Made by a program: the position numbers and the translations under genes. Below the pieces are notes generated by a model. The model had not been told where the DNA came from and searched no databases. It saw nothing but the letters and a program-made list of their open reading frames with translations. From contig MGMJ01000007.1 of assembly GCA_001794945.1 (NCBI GenBank), forward strand, positions 1 through 34,341: a DNA stretch of 34,341 nt, written 5' to 3'. Source of the stretch: Chloroflexi bacterium GWC2_73_18. GTDB taxonomy: Bacteria > Chloroflexota > Limnocylindria > Limnocylindrales > CSP1-4. Positions 17,801 to 25,647 of this stretch are shown in pieces. Positions within the stretch are counted from its first letter, which is position 1, and each line of letters opens with the position of its first letter.

Positions 17801-18649
17801 CGTCTCTCCAACACGGCGACGACCTCCGGCGGCCTGCTGACCGACGGGACGAACTTCACCTACGCCACCCCGCGGGCCTGGACCCTCGCCGCCGGGGCCG
17901 ACGGCGTGCGCACCGTCTACGTCCAGTGGCGCGACGGCGCCGGCAACTGGTCGGCGGCGAAGAGCGACACGATCACCCTGGACACCGGGCTCCCGACCGC
18001 GGTCGCCCCGACGCAGCGGTTGCTGCGCCTCGCCCAGCTGGGGCTGACCACCGTGCCGGTCCGGCTCGCCTGGTCGGGCAGCGACTCGCTCAGCGGCATC
18101 GCCAGCTACCAGCTGCAGCAGAGTACGGACGGCAGCGCCTACGCGGCCGTGCCGCTTCCGACGCCGGCCCGGACCTGGCTGGATCGCTCACTCGCGCCGG
18201 GGCACTGGTATCGCTTCCGCGTCCGCGACTTCGACCGGGCGGGGAACGTGAGTGCCTGGGCCTACGGAACCGGCTTCCGGCTCCCCCTCTACCAGGAGTC
18301 GAGCAGCGCCATCCACTACACCGGCGTCTGGCACCCGCAGTCCGCGGCCAGCGCGTCGGGCGGTGCCCTCACGTACACGACGGCGGCGGGCGCCGAGGCG
18401 AGCTTCACCTCCTCCGGGCGGACGATCGCCTGGGTCAGCCCGATCGGGCCGACCCGGGGCAAGGTCAAGGTCTACATCGACGGCGTCTACGCCGGGACGG
18501 TCGACCTCTACTCCGCCACCGCGATCCCGCGGACGATCGTGTTCGTCCGCGCCTGGACGGACGTCGGTACCCACACCATCGTGCTGCGGAACGTCGGTAC
18601 GGCGGGCCGTCCGCGCGCCGATCTCGACGCCTTCGTGCTGTTCCGGTAG
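14870..18649 (+). CDS. Large exported protein: beta-propeller-like head, six Ig/Fn3-like repeats, C-terminal beta-sandwich-like module
   Basis: Signal-like RWRHPSGLAAGLFLVVALALAEGALA; head DKPQSKLWYAHGSWWGGLF...; six ~95-aa repeats ending ...RTVYVQWRDGAGNWSxVSSDAITLDT; C-term matches the module of 12453-14195. Confidence 0.85.
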   Translation: MLVPRRLASPPRPRSGARWRHPSGLAAGLFLVVALALAEGALATSTPVLDGYRDFAYGGGASRATADKPQSKLWYAHGSWWGGLFSTSSEYRIYRFNAGTQTWTDTGVAVDTRDKSHADYLYDAAADLLYVVSVGAASGTLTCPNAGTTDDLRVYRLHYDTGTSTFVGDPGFPVTIGDCGPATATIARDSTGKLWVTYPQGTDVMVTHSTTDDLTWAVPFVLPTQAEPLDPNRPDISAIIAFGGDTVGIMWSNHATSPTAMRFSVHNDGDPETTWQPAETAVGDGEMADNHINLKTDSAGRVYAVTKTGKDTTNPNPAAQAQPLILLLRRSAAGVWDANPHIVSRVRDLHTRPQLVIDEELGAVYVFMAAPNGGGTVYLKSAPLSGPGALTFAEGMGTPFIRSATDVNIDDVTTMKQNVDASTDILVEASDRVTKWYLHGFLGLAASDAAPPAPVPPAPEVNAGATATNITTVSVDVTATDPGSGVSQVRLANSSAMSGDQLTSGTTYAYTTPVSWTLTPATPDGLRTVYVQWRDSVGNWSTVSSDAITLDTTPPSGTVSVNGGASATNDPSVSVAVPSADGDVANVRLSNTAATSAGVLTDGTTFAYATPQAWTLAAGADGTRTVYVQWQDTVGNWSGVSSDAIALDTTPADGTVSIDAGAAYTTDTGVSVAVSSGDADVASVRLSNTPDTTDGLLTDGTTFAYATPQAWTLAAGADGERTVYVQWRDATGNWSAVSSDAITLDTAAPSGAVSINGGAPLTSSTGVSVAVPATDAGSGVANVRLSNTATTAAGLLTDGTTFAYATPQAWTLAAGADGTRTVYVQWQDGAGNWSGVSSDAITLDTVAPSGTVAINGGVAWTTSRSVTLSVPASDATGTVTRVRIKNSNDFATAVERPYAPTQPWTLLSGADGTRTVYVWWKDDTNHWSPVATSDSIILDTVPPNGSVLVNGGAAWTNRRAVSVAVSATDARSGVTSVRLSNTATTSGGLLTDGTNFTYATPRAWTLAAGADGVRTVYVQWRDGAGNWSAAKSDTITLDTGLPTAVAPTQRLLRLAQLGLTTVPVRLAWSGSDSLSGIASYQLQQSTDGSAYAAVPLPTPARTWLDRSLAPGHWYRFRVRDFDRAGNVSAWAYGTGFRLPLYQESSSAIHYTGVWHPQSAASASGGALTYTTAAGAEASFTSSGRTIAWVSPIGPTRGKVKVYIDGVYAGTVDLYSATAIPRTIVFVRAWTDVGTHTIVLRNVGTAGRPRADLDAFVLFR
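16247..18000 (+). repeat. Six tandem ~290-bp coding repeats (Ig/Fn3-like stalk)
   Basis: Repeated GTVSINGGA...VSVAVPATD...VANVRLSNT...LLTDGTTFAYATPQAWTLAAGADGTRTVYVQW(R/Q)D..GNWS.VSSDAITLDT; unit 5 (KNSNDFATAVERPYAPTQPWTLLSGADG) is divergent. Confidence 0.9.
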
Positions 18650-18691
18650 TGCCGTAGACAGGCCGACGGCGCCGCGCTGAGCGGGAGATCG

Positions 18692-20668
18692 ATGCGTTCG
18701 AGCCGCCTGGTGCCGCTGGCGGTGGCGCTGTCGGCTGTCGCCGGGCTGGTCGGGATCGTCGTCCTGGCCGGGCTGCCGCGGTCGGGCGGGCGGGACTCGC
18801 CGCCGGTCTCGAACGGTGTCCCGTCTGAGGCCGCGGCCAGCCCGTCGCCCGCCCTGCGGGCCGTCAGCGTGCGCGACATGGCCTACGATCCGACCCGCGC
18901 GAAGGCCCCTGCGGGCGTGCGGCCACAGAGCAAGCTCTGGTTCACCGACGGCGCCTGGTGGGGCGACCTGGTCGACGCGGCCAGCGGGGAGGCGCACGTC
19001 TGGCGGCTCGACTGGGCGACCCAGGCGTGGATCGACACGGGGACCCTGATCGACGAGCGACCCTTCGCCCGCGCCGACTGCCTCTGGGACGGGAACCACC
19101 TCTACGTCGCCAGCGCGGGCTCGAAGCGCTACGCGAGTCACGGGGCGCGGATCCTCCGTTTCAGCTACGACCCCGGCCGCCAGCGCTACACGCTCGACCC
19201 GGACTTCCCGGTCACGATCACGACCTCCGGCGTCGACGGGCTGGTGCTGGCGAAGGACACGACGGGCACGCTGTGGGCCGCCTACCTGGCGGAGGGACGC
19301 CTGACCCTCCAGCGCTCGATGGGCGACGACCTGCACTGGGATGCCCCGTTCGTGCCCCCGGTGCCGGGGACCGCGGGGACCGTCGGCCAGGCCGGCCTGG
19401 TGGCCGCGGGCAGGTCGATCGGACTCCTCTGGAGCGAGCGGAGCGAAGACGTCCTCCGCTTCGCGACACACCGCGACGGCGCGCCGTCCGACACCTGGGA
19501 GGAGAGCAGCACGACCGTCCCGGGGCTCGCCAACGCCGACGCCGACCTCGATCTCCTGGCTATCGAGACCGCGACCGGGCCGCGGCTCTTCGCCGCGGTG
19601 CGAACGTCGCTCGACCGCGGCCCGGACCCGGGCCCTCTCTCACCGGAAGTCTTCCTCGTCGTGCGCGAGCCGGACGGGACGTGGCAGTCCTACCTCTATG
19701 GCCGCGTCATGGACCGTCATGCGCGTTCCGTACTGCTGATCGACGAAGACCGTGACGTTCTCTACCTCTTCGCCACCGCTCCGGCGCGCGGCGGAGCCAT
19801 CTTCATGAAGCGGACCTCGCTCGACAGGATCTCATTCGAGACCGGTCGGGGGACTCCGTTCGTGACCAGCGGGGCCGACCCCGCCATCGACGACGCGACC
19901 TCGACGAAGCAGGCGCTCGGCGCGGCGACAGGTCTCGTCGTCCTGGCCAACGACGACGGGACCGGGCGATACGTTCACGGTGCCATGAGCCTCGGCGGCC
20001 CGGCGCCGGGCGAGCCGCCAGGCGGCCCCGGCGTCTCGGCCAGACCGGGCACGGCGGCGAGCCCGTCCCCGGCGGTCGTCAACGACCTCATCCATGACAC
20101 CTTCGATCCGTGGGCCGTGGGCGGTCAGGTCGGGGCCGGCTGGGCGATGCCGTCGGGGGACGATGCGGGGACGCTTACCGTCGCGGCGCTCCCCTCGGAG
20201 GCCGACCGGAGCGCGCGGGCGCTGACCGGCGGAGCGACCGGCGACGTGCGCGCCTGCAAGGCCTTCGCGGAGGTCGCCGCCGGGTCGGTCACCGTCGAGG
20301 CCGACGTCCTCGTCCAGGGCCTCGGGAGCGCCGACGCGGTCGTCGCCGCCGTGCGTGGCAGCAGCGGCGACGCCGCCTCCCTCCGCTTCGGGCGCCACGG
20401 CACGATCGTCTACTACGATGGGGCGACGAAGGTCGACAGCGGTCGTCCGATCCGCGTCGGGAGCTGGTATCGGCTACGGGTGGACGTCCATCTCTCGACG
20501 AAGACCTATGACGCCGAGGTCCGCGACGGGAGCGCGACCCTGTTCCAGGCGACCGGTCTGCCGTTCCGGACCGCCTCGCTGGCGGCCGTCGGCGAGATCT
20601 GCTTCCAGACGTCCTCGGGCACCGGGGGGCTCGGCATCCTCTTCGACGACGTTCTCGTGCGGAGGTGA
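18692..20668 (+). CDS. Exported protein: beta-propeller-like head + C-terminal LamG/concanavalin-like domain
   Basis: N-term TM (LVPLAVALSAVAGLVGIVVLAGL); head VRPQSKLWFTDGAWWGDLVDAASGEAHVWRLDWATQAWIDTGTLIDE; C-term HDTFDPWAVGGQVGAGWAMP...YYDGATKVDSGRPIRVGSWYRLRVDVHLSTKTYDAEV...ILFDDVLVRR. Confidence 0.82.
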   Translation: MRSSRLVPLAVALSAVAGLVGIVVLAGLPRSGGRDSPPVSNGVPSEAAASPSPALRAVSVRDMAYDPTRAKAPAGVRPQSKLWFTDGAWWGDLVDAASGEAHVWRLDWATQAWIDTGTLIDERPFARADCLWDGNHLYVASAGSKRYASHGARILRFSYDPGRQRYTLDPDFPVTITTSGVDGLVLAKDTTGTLWAAYLAEGRLTLQRSMGDDLHWDAPFVPPVPGTAGTVGQAGLVAAGRSIGLLWSERSEDVLRFATHRDGAPSDTWEESSTTVPGLANADADLDLLAIETATGPRLFAAVRTSLDRGPDPGPLSPEVFLVVREPDGTWQSYLYGRVMDRHARSVLLIDEDRDVLYLFATAPARGGAIFMKRTSLDRISFETGRGTPFVTSGADPAIDDATSTKQALGAATGLVVLANDDGTGRYVHGAMSLGGPAPGEPPGGPGVSARPGTAASPSPAVVNDLIHDTFDPWAVGGQVGAGWAMPSGDDAGTLTVAALPSEADRSARALTGGATGDVRACKAFAEVAAGSVTVEADVLVQGLGSADAVVAAVRGSSGDAASLRFGRHGTIVYYDGATKVDSGRPIRVGSWYRLRVDVHLSTKTYDAEVRDGSATLFQATGLPFRTASLAAVGEICFQTSSGTGGLGILFDDVLVRR

Positions 20669-20675
20669 TCGGACG

Positions 20676-21674
20676 ATGCGCATCCTGGTGACCGGGGCGG
20701 CCGGCTTCGTGGGTTCCCACCTCTGCGAGCATCTCCTTGCCGAGGGCCACGAGGTCGTCGGGCTCGACGGCTTCATCGAGTCCTACCCCCGTGCGATCAA
20801 GGAGCGGAACCTGGCCGGGATGGGCAGCCATCCCCGCTTCACGTTCCACGAACTGGACCTGCGCACGGACCGCCTCGAGCCGAGCCTGGAGGGGGTCGAG
20901 GCGGTCGTCAACGAGGCGGCCATGGCCGGCCTCTCGCGCAGTTGGAGCGAGATGGAGCTCTACACGGGCTGCAATCTGCTGGCCGTGCGGCGGCTCGTCG
21001 ATGCCTGCCGCGCCCAGGGGGTCCGCCGCTTCCTGCAGATCTCGACCTCCTCCGTCTACGGGGTGGAGGCGGCGGGCGACGAGTCGATCCTCACCCGGCC
21101 CGTCTCGCCCTACGGCGTCACCAAGCTGGCGGCCGAGCATCTCGTGCTGGCATACGTCGACGCCTTCGGGTTCCCCGCCGCGATCCTGCGCTACTTCTCG
21201 ATCTACGGCCCACGTCAGCGGCCGGACATGGCCTACCACATCTTCATCGAGGCGCTGCGCGCCGGCCGGCCGATCACGGTCTACGGCGACGGCAGGCAAT
21301 CCCGCTCGAACACCTTCGTGACCGATTGTGTGCGGGGCACGGTCCAGGCGCTCGGCGGGGCCGAGACCGGCGAGGTCTACAACATCGGGGGCGGCGAGGT
21401 GATCACCCTGGCGGAGGCGATCGAGATCACGGCCGATGCGCTCGGGGTGCGACCGGTCGTGCGCCACGAGCCGGCGCGGCCGGGCGACCAGCGGCACACG
21501 CGGGCGGACACGACGAAGGCTCGGCTGGCCTTCGGCTACCGCCCCGCGGTGAGTCCCCGGGAGGGGCTGCGGGTCCAGGTGGACTGGCACCTCTCGGGGG
21601 GCACGCGTGCGGGCGCCGAACTCAGGCCCCCGACCCCTTCAAGACGGCCATCGCCGTCCACCACAGGATCTTGA
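20676..21674 (+). CDS. NAD-dependent epimerase/dehydratase (extended SDR, nucleotide-sugar epimerase)
   Basis: MRILVTGAAGFVGSHLCEHLLAEGHEVVGLDGF (GxxGxxG), ISTSSVYG, SPYGVTKLAAEHL (YxxxK), NTFVTDCVRGTVQAL. Confidence 0.9.
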   Translation: MRILVTGAAGFVGSHLCEHLLAEGHEVVGLDGFIESYPRAIKERNLAGMGSHPRFTFHELDLRTDRLEPSLEGVEAVVNEAAMAGLSRSWSEMELYTGCNLLAVRRLVDACRAQGVRRFLQISTSSVYGVEAAGDESILTRPVSPYGVTKLAAEHLVLAYVDAFGFPAAILRYFSIYGPRQRPDMAYHIFIEALRAGRPITVYGDGRQSRSNTFVTDCVRGTVQALGGAETGEVYNIGGGEVITLAEAIEITADALGVRPVVRHEPARPGDQRHTRADTTKARLAFGYRPAVSPREGLRVQVDWHLSGGTRAGAELRPPTPSRRPSPSTTGS

Positions 21675-22245
21675 GATCGAGGGCGAAGGACATCTCCTCG
21701 ATGTAGCGGATGTCGAGGCGCAGGCGCTCGTCGAAGGTCATGGCATTGCGCCCCTTCACCTGCCAGAGGCCCGTGATCCCCGGGGGGACCTCCAGCCGCT
21801 TCGTGTGCCAGAGCGCGTACGCGCTCGGGGCGAAGGAGGTCGGGCGCGGCCCGACAAGCGACATCTCGCCGCGCAGCACGTTGATGAACTGCGGTAGCTC
21901 GTCGAGGCTGGTGCGCCGCAGGAAGCCACCGACGCGCGTGATGCGCGGGTCGTTGGGGATCTTGAAGTCAGGCGGCGGCAGCACGTTGAGGTGAGCCAGG
22001 GTCGACTTCAGCTCCTCGGCGTTCCGAACCATGGTGCGGAACTTGAAGATGGGGAAGCGGACGCCGTGCTGGCCGGTTCGCTGCTGGGCGAAGACGATCG
22101 GTCCGGGCGAATCGAGACGGATGGCGATGGCGCAGAGCGCCATGAGCGGCGCCACGATCGGCAGGAGGGAAAGGCATAGCACCAGGTCGAAGAGGCGCTT
22201 GGTCGACATGTAGCCGCGAGGGGCGCCCGGCATCCAGACCGTCAA
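21622..22245 (-). CDS. Undecaprenyl-phosphate sugar phosphotransferase (bacterial sugar transferase, small PglC/WbaP-C-terminal type)
   Basis: [59 protein letters not shown]...[27 protein letters not shown]...[13 protein letters not shown]. Start uncertain (TTG at 22245 versus internal ATGs). Confidence 0.92.
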   Translation of the reverse strand: MTVWMPGAPRGYMSTKRLFDLVLCLSLLPIVAPLMALCAIAIRLDSPGPIVFAQQRTGQHGVRFPIFKFRTMVRNAEELKSTLAHLNVLPPPDFKIPNDPRITRVGGFLRRTSLDELPQFINVLRGEMSLVGPRPTSFAPSAYALWHTKRLEVPPGITGLWQVKGRNAMTFDERLRLDIRYIEEMSFALDLKILWWTAMAVLKGSGA

Positions 22246-22922
22246 CCGAGGCGCTCGCCGCTGGCGGCCCCCGGGTCGCGATCGGTGAAGGAGGTGGCAG
22301 CTCCCGCCAGCTCAGGGAGGCGCGCCGAGCGGAAGGGGATCGGGTGAGCGCTCTCCGCGGGTCGGTCGAGGGCCGCGATCAGCGCGCCGCTGGTGAGTCC
22401 GTCGTCGGGGAAGGCCGCCAGCCGCACGCGATCGGGCATCGGCAGGCGTGTTTCCACCTGGAGACGAGCGATCAGGGCCTCGCCCCGCCCACGGTCCGTT
22501 TCGGGGAGGAGGAGGAAGACCCTCTCGCCCTCGGCCCAGGTTCGATCGGCGCTCCGGAGGACCGAACCGAAGGCGAGCGCGGCTGCCTCGGCCGGGCGCG
22601 GATCATGCGTCGGCGCGGACGGCGCCCCCGCTGCCCAGGGAACACGCACGATGGCCATCGGATGGGCGTGGCGGCGGCTTCGGTCGAGCTCCCGATCGAA
22701 CTCGATCCAGCCGATTCGCGCGTCGGCGAGGGTGCCCCGCGCGCGGCGGGGCCTTGCCGGTGGTCGGGTCGCCACGAAGCCGATGGCCACGATGATGAGC
22801 ACGCCGATCACGACCACGACCACGAGCCGATCCGGCGAGCCGCCCTGCGCCCCGATCTGGTAGCCGATGACGCCGGCGACGAGCGCCGTCGCGAGCACCG
22901 TCAGCACCCCCCGCGAGCCCAC
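22242..22922 (-). CDS. Membrane-anchored degenerate GGDEF-domain protein
   Basis: Two N-terminal TM helices; FDRELDRSRRHAHPMAIVRV...LRSADRTWAEGERVFLLLPETDRGRGEALIARLQ has a GGDEF-fold-like pattern with GGDEF replaced (EGERV/GERVF) and RSAD (RxxD) upstream; RBS-like GGAGGAGG before GTG 22922. Confidence 0.65.
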   Translation of the reverse strand: MGSRGVLTVLATALVAGVIGYQIGAQGGSPDRLVVVVVIGVLIIVAIGFVATRPPARPRRARGTLADARIGWIEFDRELDRSRRHAHPMAIVRVPWAAGAPSAPTHDPRPAEAAALAFGSVLRSADRTWAEGERVFLLLPETDRGRGEALIARLQVETRLPMPDRVRLAAFPDDGLTSGALIAALDRPAESAHPIPFRSARLPELAGAATSFTDRDPGAASGERLG

Positions 22923-23009
22923 TCCGCCCTCCTCCAGGCTTCACCCTCCGTGGCTACGTTGATGGCACTTTCGTTCGGGGTGGGCCGCTCCATCGATGGC
23001 AGCGCCAGC

Positions 23010-24434
23010 TCACTCCCCCGAGAGCGCAGGAGCGAAGGTGATCGACCTCGCCGCCTCGGGCTCCGGTCGCAGCCTGCCCGCCGCTTCTTCGGCCGGCGCG
23101 AGCTCGCTCGAGGCTTCCCAGCGACCCCGGCCGAAGGCCGTGTAGGTGATGCCTGCCGCGGCCACGCGCGCCGGGTCGAGCGCGTTTCGGCCGTCGACCA
23201 CGAACGTCCCCCGCATGACCCGCCGCGCGGCGACCCAGTCGATCTGGTCGAACTCCGGCCATTCCGTGACCAGCCCGACGGCGTCGGCGCCAGCCAGGGC
23301 CTCCTCCACGCTGGCGACGGTCACGAGGCCCGGCACCATGGAGGCGGCCCGGTGCCGCGCGCTCTCCATCGGGTCGTAGGCGACGACCGTCGCCCGACGC
23401 CGGAGCAGGAGCGCCGCGATCGCCAGCGAGGGCGCCTCGCGGAGGTCGTCGGTCCCCGGCTTGAAGGTGAGGCCGAGGAGCGCCACCCTCCGGCCGGCGA
23501 GCTGGCCGCCGAGTCCACCGGCGATGCGCCGCACGAACTGCTTCTGCTGGCGCCGGTTGATGGCCGACACCGCAGCCAGGAGCGGCGTGGTCATGCCTGC
23601 CGACGCCGCGATCTTCATGGTCATCACGACCTGGTGCGGAAGGCAGGAGCCCCCGAAGCCGACCCCGGCCCGCAGGAAGGACCCGCCGATGCGAGGGTCG
23701 AAGGACATCGCCTGCACGACCTGGTCGACCGTGCCGCCGAAGGCGTCGCAGATGGCGGCCAGCTCGTTGGCGAAGCTGATCTTGGTGGCCAGGAAGAGGT
23801 TCGACCCGATCTTGGCAAGGATGGCGTCGGCGGCGGAGAGGACCAGGATCGGCGCGTCGGTGCGGCGGTAGAGTCCGCGCAGCCGCCCGACCCCGCGGCC
23901 GGTCGGATCCTCGGCCACGCCGATCACGACGCGGTCGGGCTTCATGAAATCGCTGATGGCGCTCCCCTCGCGGGTGAACTCCGGGTTCACCAGGACCGCG
24001 AGCGCGGGTCGTCCCGCCTCGCGACGAAGGTGATCGACGATGCCAGGGAGCTGTCGGATGAAGGTCGGCGGCAGGGTGGAGCGGACGACGAGCGCGGCAT
24101 CGTCGGCCATGTGCGGCACGACATCGGCCAGGCTGGCGGCGAGGGTCGTGGTCTGCCAGCCGCCATCGCCGTCGTGCGTGCCGACGGCGATGATGACGAG
24201 GTGGGCGGCCGAGAAGGCCGATGGGGTGACAGGGGCGAAGTGGAGTCGGCCGCCGGCCGCGTGCCGGCCCACCAGCTCGTCGAGTCCCGGCTCGTGGATC
24301 GGGATCCGGCCGAGGCGAAGGTTGGCCAGGCGGTCCTCATCGGCCTCGACGCCGACGACATCGTGGCCCCACTCGGCCAGGCAGGCGCCAGTGACCAGAC
24401 CGACGTATCCGAGTCCGACGACGACGACGCGCAC
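23010..24434 (-). CDS. UDP-glucose/GDP-mannose dehydrogenase family protein
   Basis: MRVVVVGLGYVGLVTGACLAEWGHDVVGVEADEDR..., EGSAISDFMKPDRVVIG, LFLATKISFANELAAICD, RIGGSFLRAGVGFGGSCLPHQ (catalytic Cys motif), LGLTFKPGTDDLREAPS. Confidence 0.93.
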   Translation of the reverse strand: MRVVVVGLGYVGLVTGACLAEWGHDVVGVEADEDRLANLRLGRIPIHEPGLDELVGRHAAGGRLHFAPVTPSAFSAAHLVIIAVGTHDGDGGWQTTTLAASLADVVPHMADDAALVVRSTLPPTFIRQLPGIVDHLRREAGRPALAVLVNPEFTREGSAISDFMKPDRVVIGVAEDPTGRGVGRLRGLYRRTDAPILVLSAADAILAKIGSNLFLATKISFANELAAICDAFGGTVDQVVQAMSFDPRIGGSFLRAGVGFGGSCLPHQVVMTMKIAASAGMTTPLLAAVSAINRRQQKQFVRRIAGGLGGQLAGRRVALLGLTFKPGTDDLREAPSLAIAALLLRRRATVVAYDPMESARHRAASMVPGLVTVASVEEALAGADAVGLVTEWPEFDQIDWVAARRVMRGTFVVDGRNALDPARVAAAGITYTAFGRGRWEASSELAPAEEAAGRLRPEPEAARSITFAPALSGE

Positions 24435-24637
24435 GATGACCCCTCACGAGCCGCAGCCCAGACGGCTATCAACCGGCTGTCACGGCCTACCTGTCACGCT
24501 TCACCCCCATGTCGACCGGCCCCGAACTGGCCGAAGAAGGTGTATCGCGCCGGTGCGCCGATACGGTCTGATTAATCCAAGCGCCGGGGTGATAAGGCCT
24601 AACGGGATGCTGGGCCAGCGGCTCCGGTCTGCCTCGT

Positions 24638-24666
24638 AATGTACCCACCTTGTCGTCCCTTTACAA
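24638..24666 (-). promoter_or_regulatory. Putative sigma70-type promoter for the dehydrogenase-led minus operon
   Basis: On the minus strand TTGTAA - 17 bp - TACATT, in a locally AT-richer intergenic region ~200 bp upstream of the GTG at 24434. Confidence 0.4.
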
Positions 24667-24851
24667 CACCGAACTGGCCGATTCCCGGTACTCGAACCGC
24701 CCCTCCCGGCCCTCAAAGTGTTGACAACTCGCACCACCGGCGCGGTTGCCCGGTCCGAGCCCGCGTCGGAGGCTCCGGCCGCCTCCCCATGGGCCACCGT
24801 TCGGTATGATTCCCCGGCGATCGGCCCGCCCTGGCCGGGTCAGGAGACCAC

Positions 24852-25625
24852 GTGTGGGACCTTAGCCCTTACCTCCCGCTCTTCCTGATCTGGGCCATGG
24901 TCTTCGGGCCGCTCACCGGGTGGCTGGCTGGCCGTCGGCAGCGGCAGCGGCTCGTCTGGCTCGTCTACGGCGGGCTCCTGGGCCCGCTGGCGCTGTTGAT
25001 CGTGGCTCTGGCGCCGCCCGGCCAGTGCCCCGCCTGTGAGGCGCCGCTGCGGGGCTGGGCCTATGTCTGCCCCGCCTGCGGGCGCCAGCTGCGCGGCTCG
25101 GTCGGGTTCGCGGAGGAGGGCGGGGGAAAGGTCGGTGCGGCGGCCGCGCTCCCACCGCTACCCCCCGTGGCTGCGCTCCCTCCGCTGCATCTCCCGACGA
25201 CCGCGCCCGGTCGAGGCTCCTCGCCGTCGCCGACCGCGACCGACGGGCCGGCGGGGACCGCGCACACGACGGGCGGCCCGCCGGCCACCGCCCCGGGACA
25301 GGCCGTCCTGTTGGCGGTCGGCTACTTCGTCGGCGGCAGCGAGGCCCTGACCGTGGGGGCGCGCTACGCGATCCTGCGGCGCCACGACGTCCTGCAGATC
25401 CAGGGCCCCGTCGACGTCGGGCCGGGAACCGTGCTCCTCGAGCACGCCCTCGAGGCACTCGAGGTGAGCGCCATCGGGAACCGGCTCGTCGTCAGCGGGG
25501 TCGGCGACCGGCGCCGGCACTTCGTGGTCGCCTTTCAGATCGTGGCCGGACTCGGCGGCAACGAGCTCGAGCGGGGGCTCGACGTCTATTGGGCCGCACC
25601 CGCCGGTCCCGCCGTCCATCCGTGA
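24852..25625 (+). CDS. Membrane protein with double-CPxC zinc ribbon
   Basis: Two N-terminal TM helices, then CPACEAPLRGWAYVCPACGRQL zinc ribbon, Pro/Thr-rich linker, C-terminal globular region. Confidence 0.7.
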   Translation: MWDLSPYLPLFLIWAMVFGPLTGWLAGRRQRQRLVWLVYGGLLGPLALLIVALAPPGQCPACEAPLRGWAYVCPACGRQLRGSVGFAEEGGGKVGAAAALPPLPPVAALPPLHLPTTAPGRGSSPSPTATDGPAGTAHTTGGPPATAPGQAVLLAVGYFVGGSEALTVGARYAILRRHDVLQIQGPVDVGPGTVLLEHALEALEVSAIGNRLVVSGVGDRRRHFVVAFQIVAGLGGNELERGLDVYWAAPAGPAVHP

Positions 25626-25647
25626 CCCACCCTTCAGGCGGAGCGCG

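Noticed and set aside
16247-18000. Possible CRISPR or non-coding tandem array
   Set aside because: Period ~290 bp is codon-phased and encodes a continuous Ig/Fn3-like repeat; no short repeats with unique spacers.
24721-24726. Perfect TTGACA -35 box on the plus strand
   Set aside because: No convincing -10 at 16-18 bp; the TATGAT at 24805-24810 is too far away (~78 bp).
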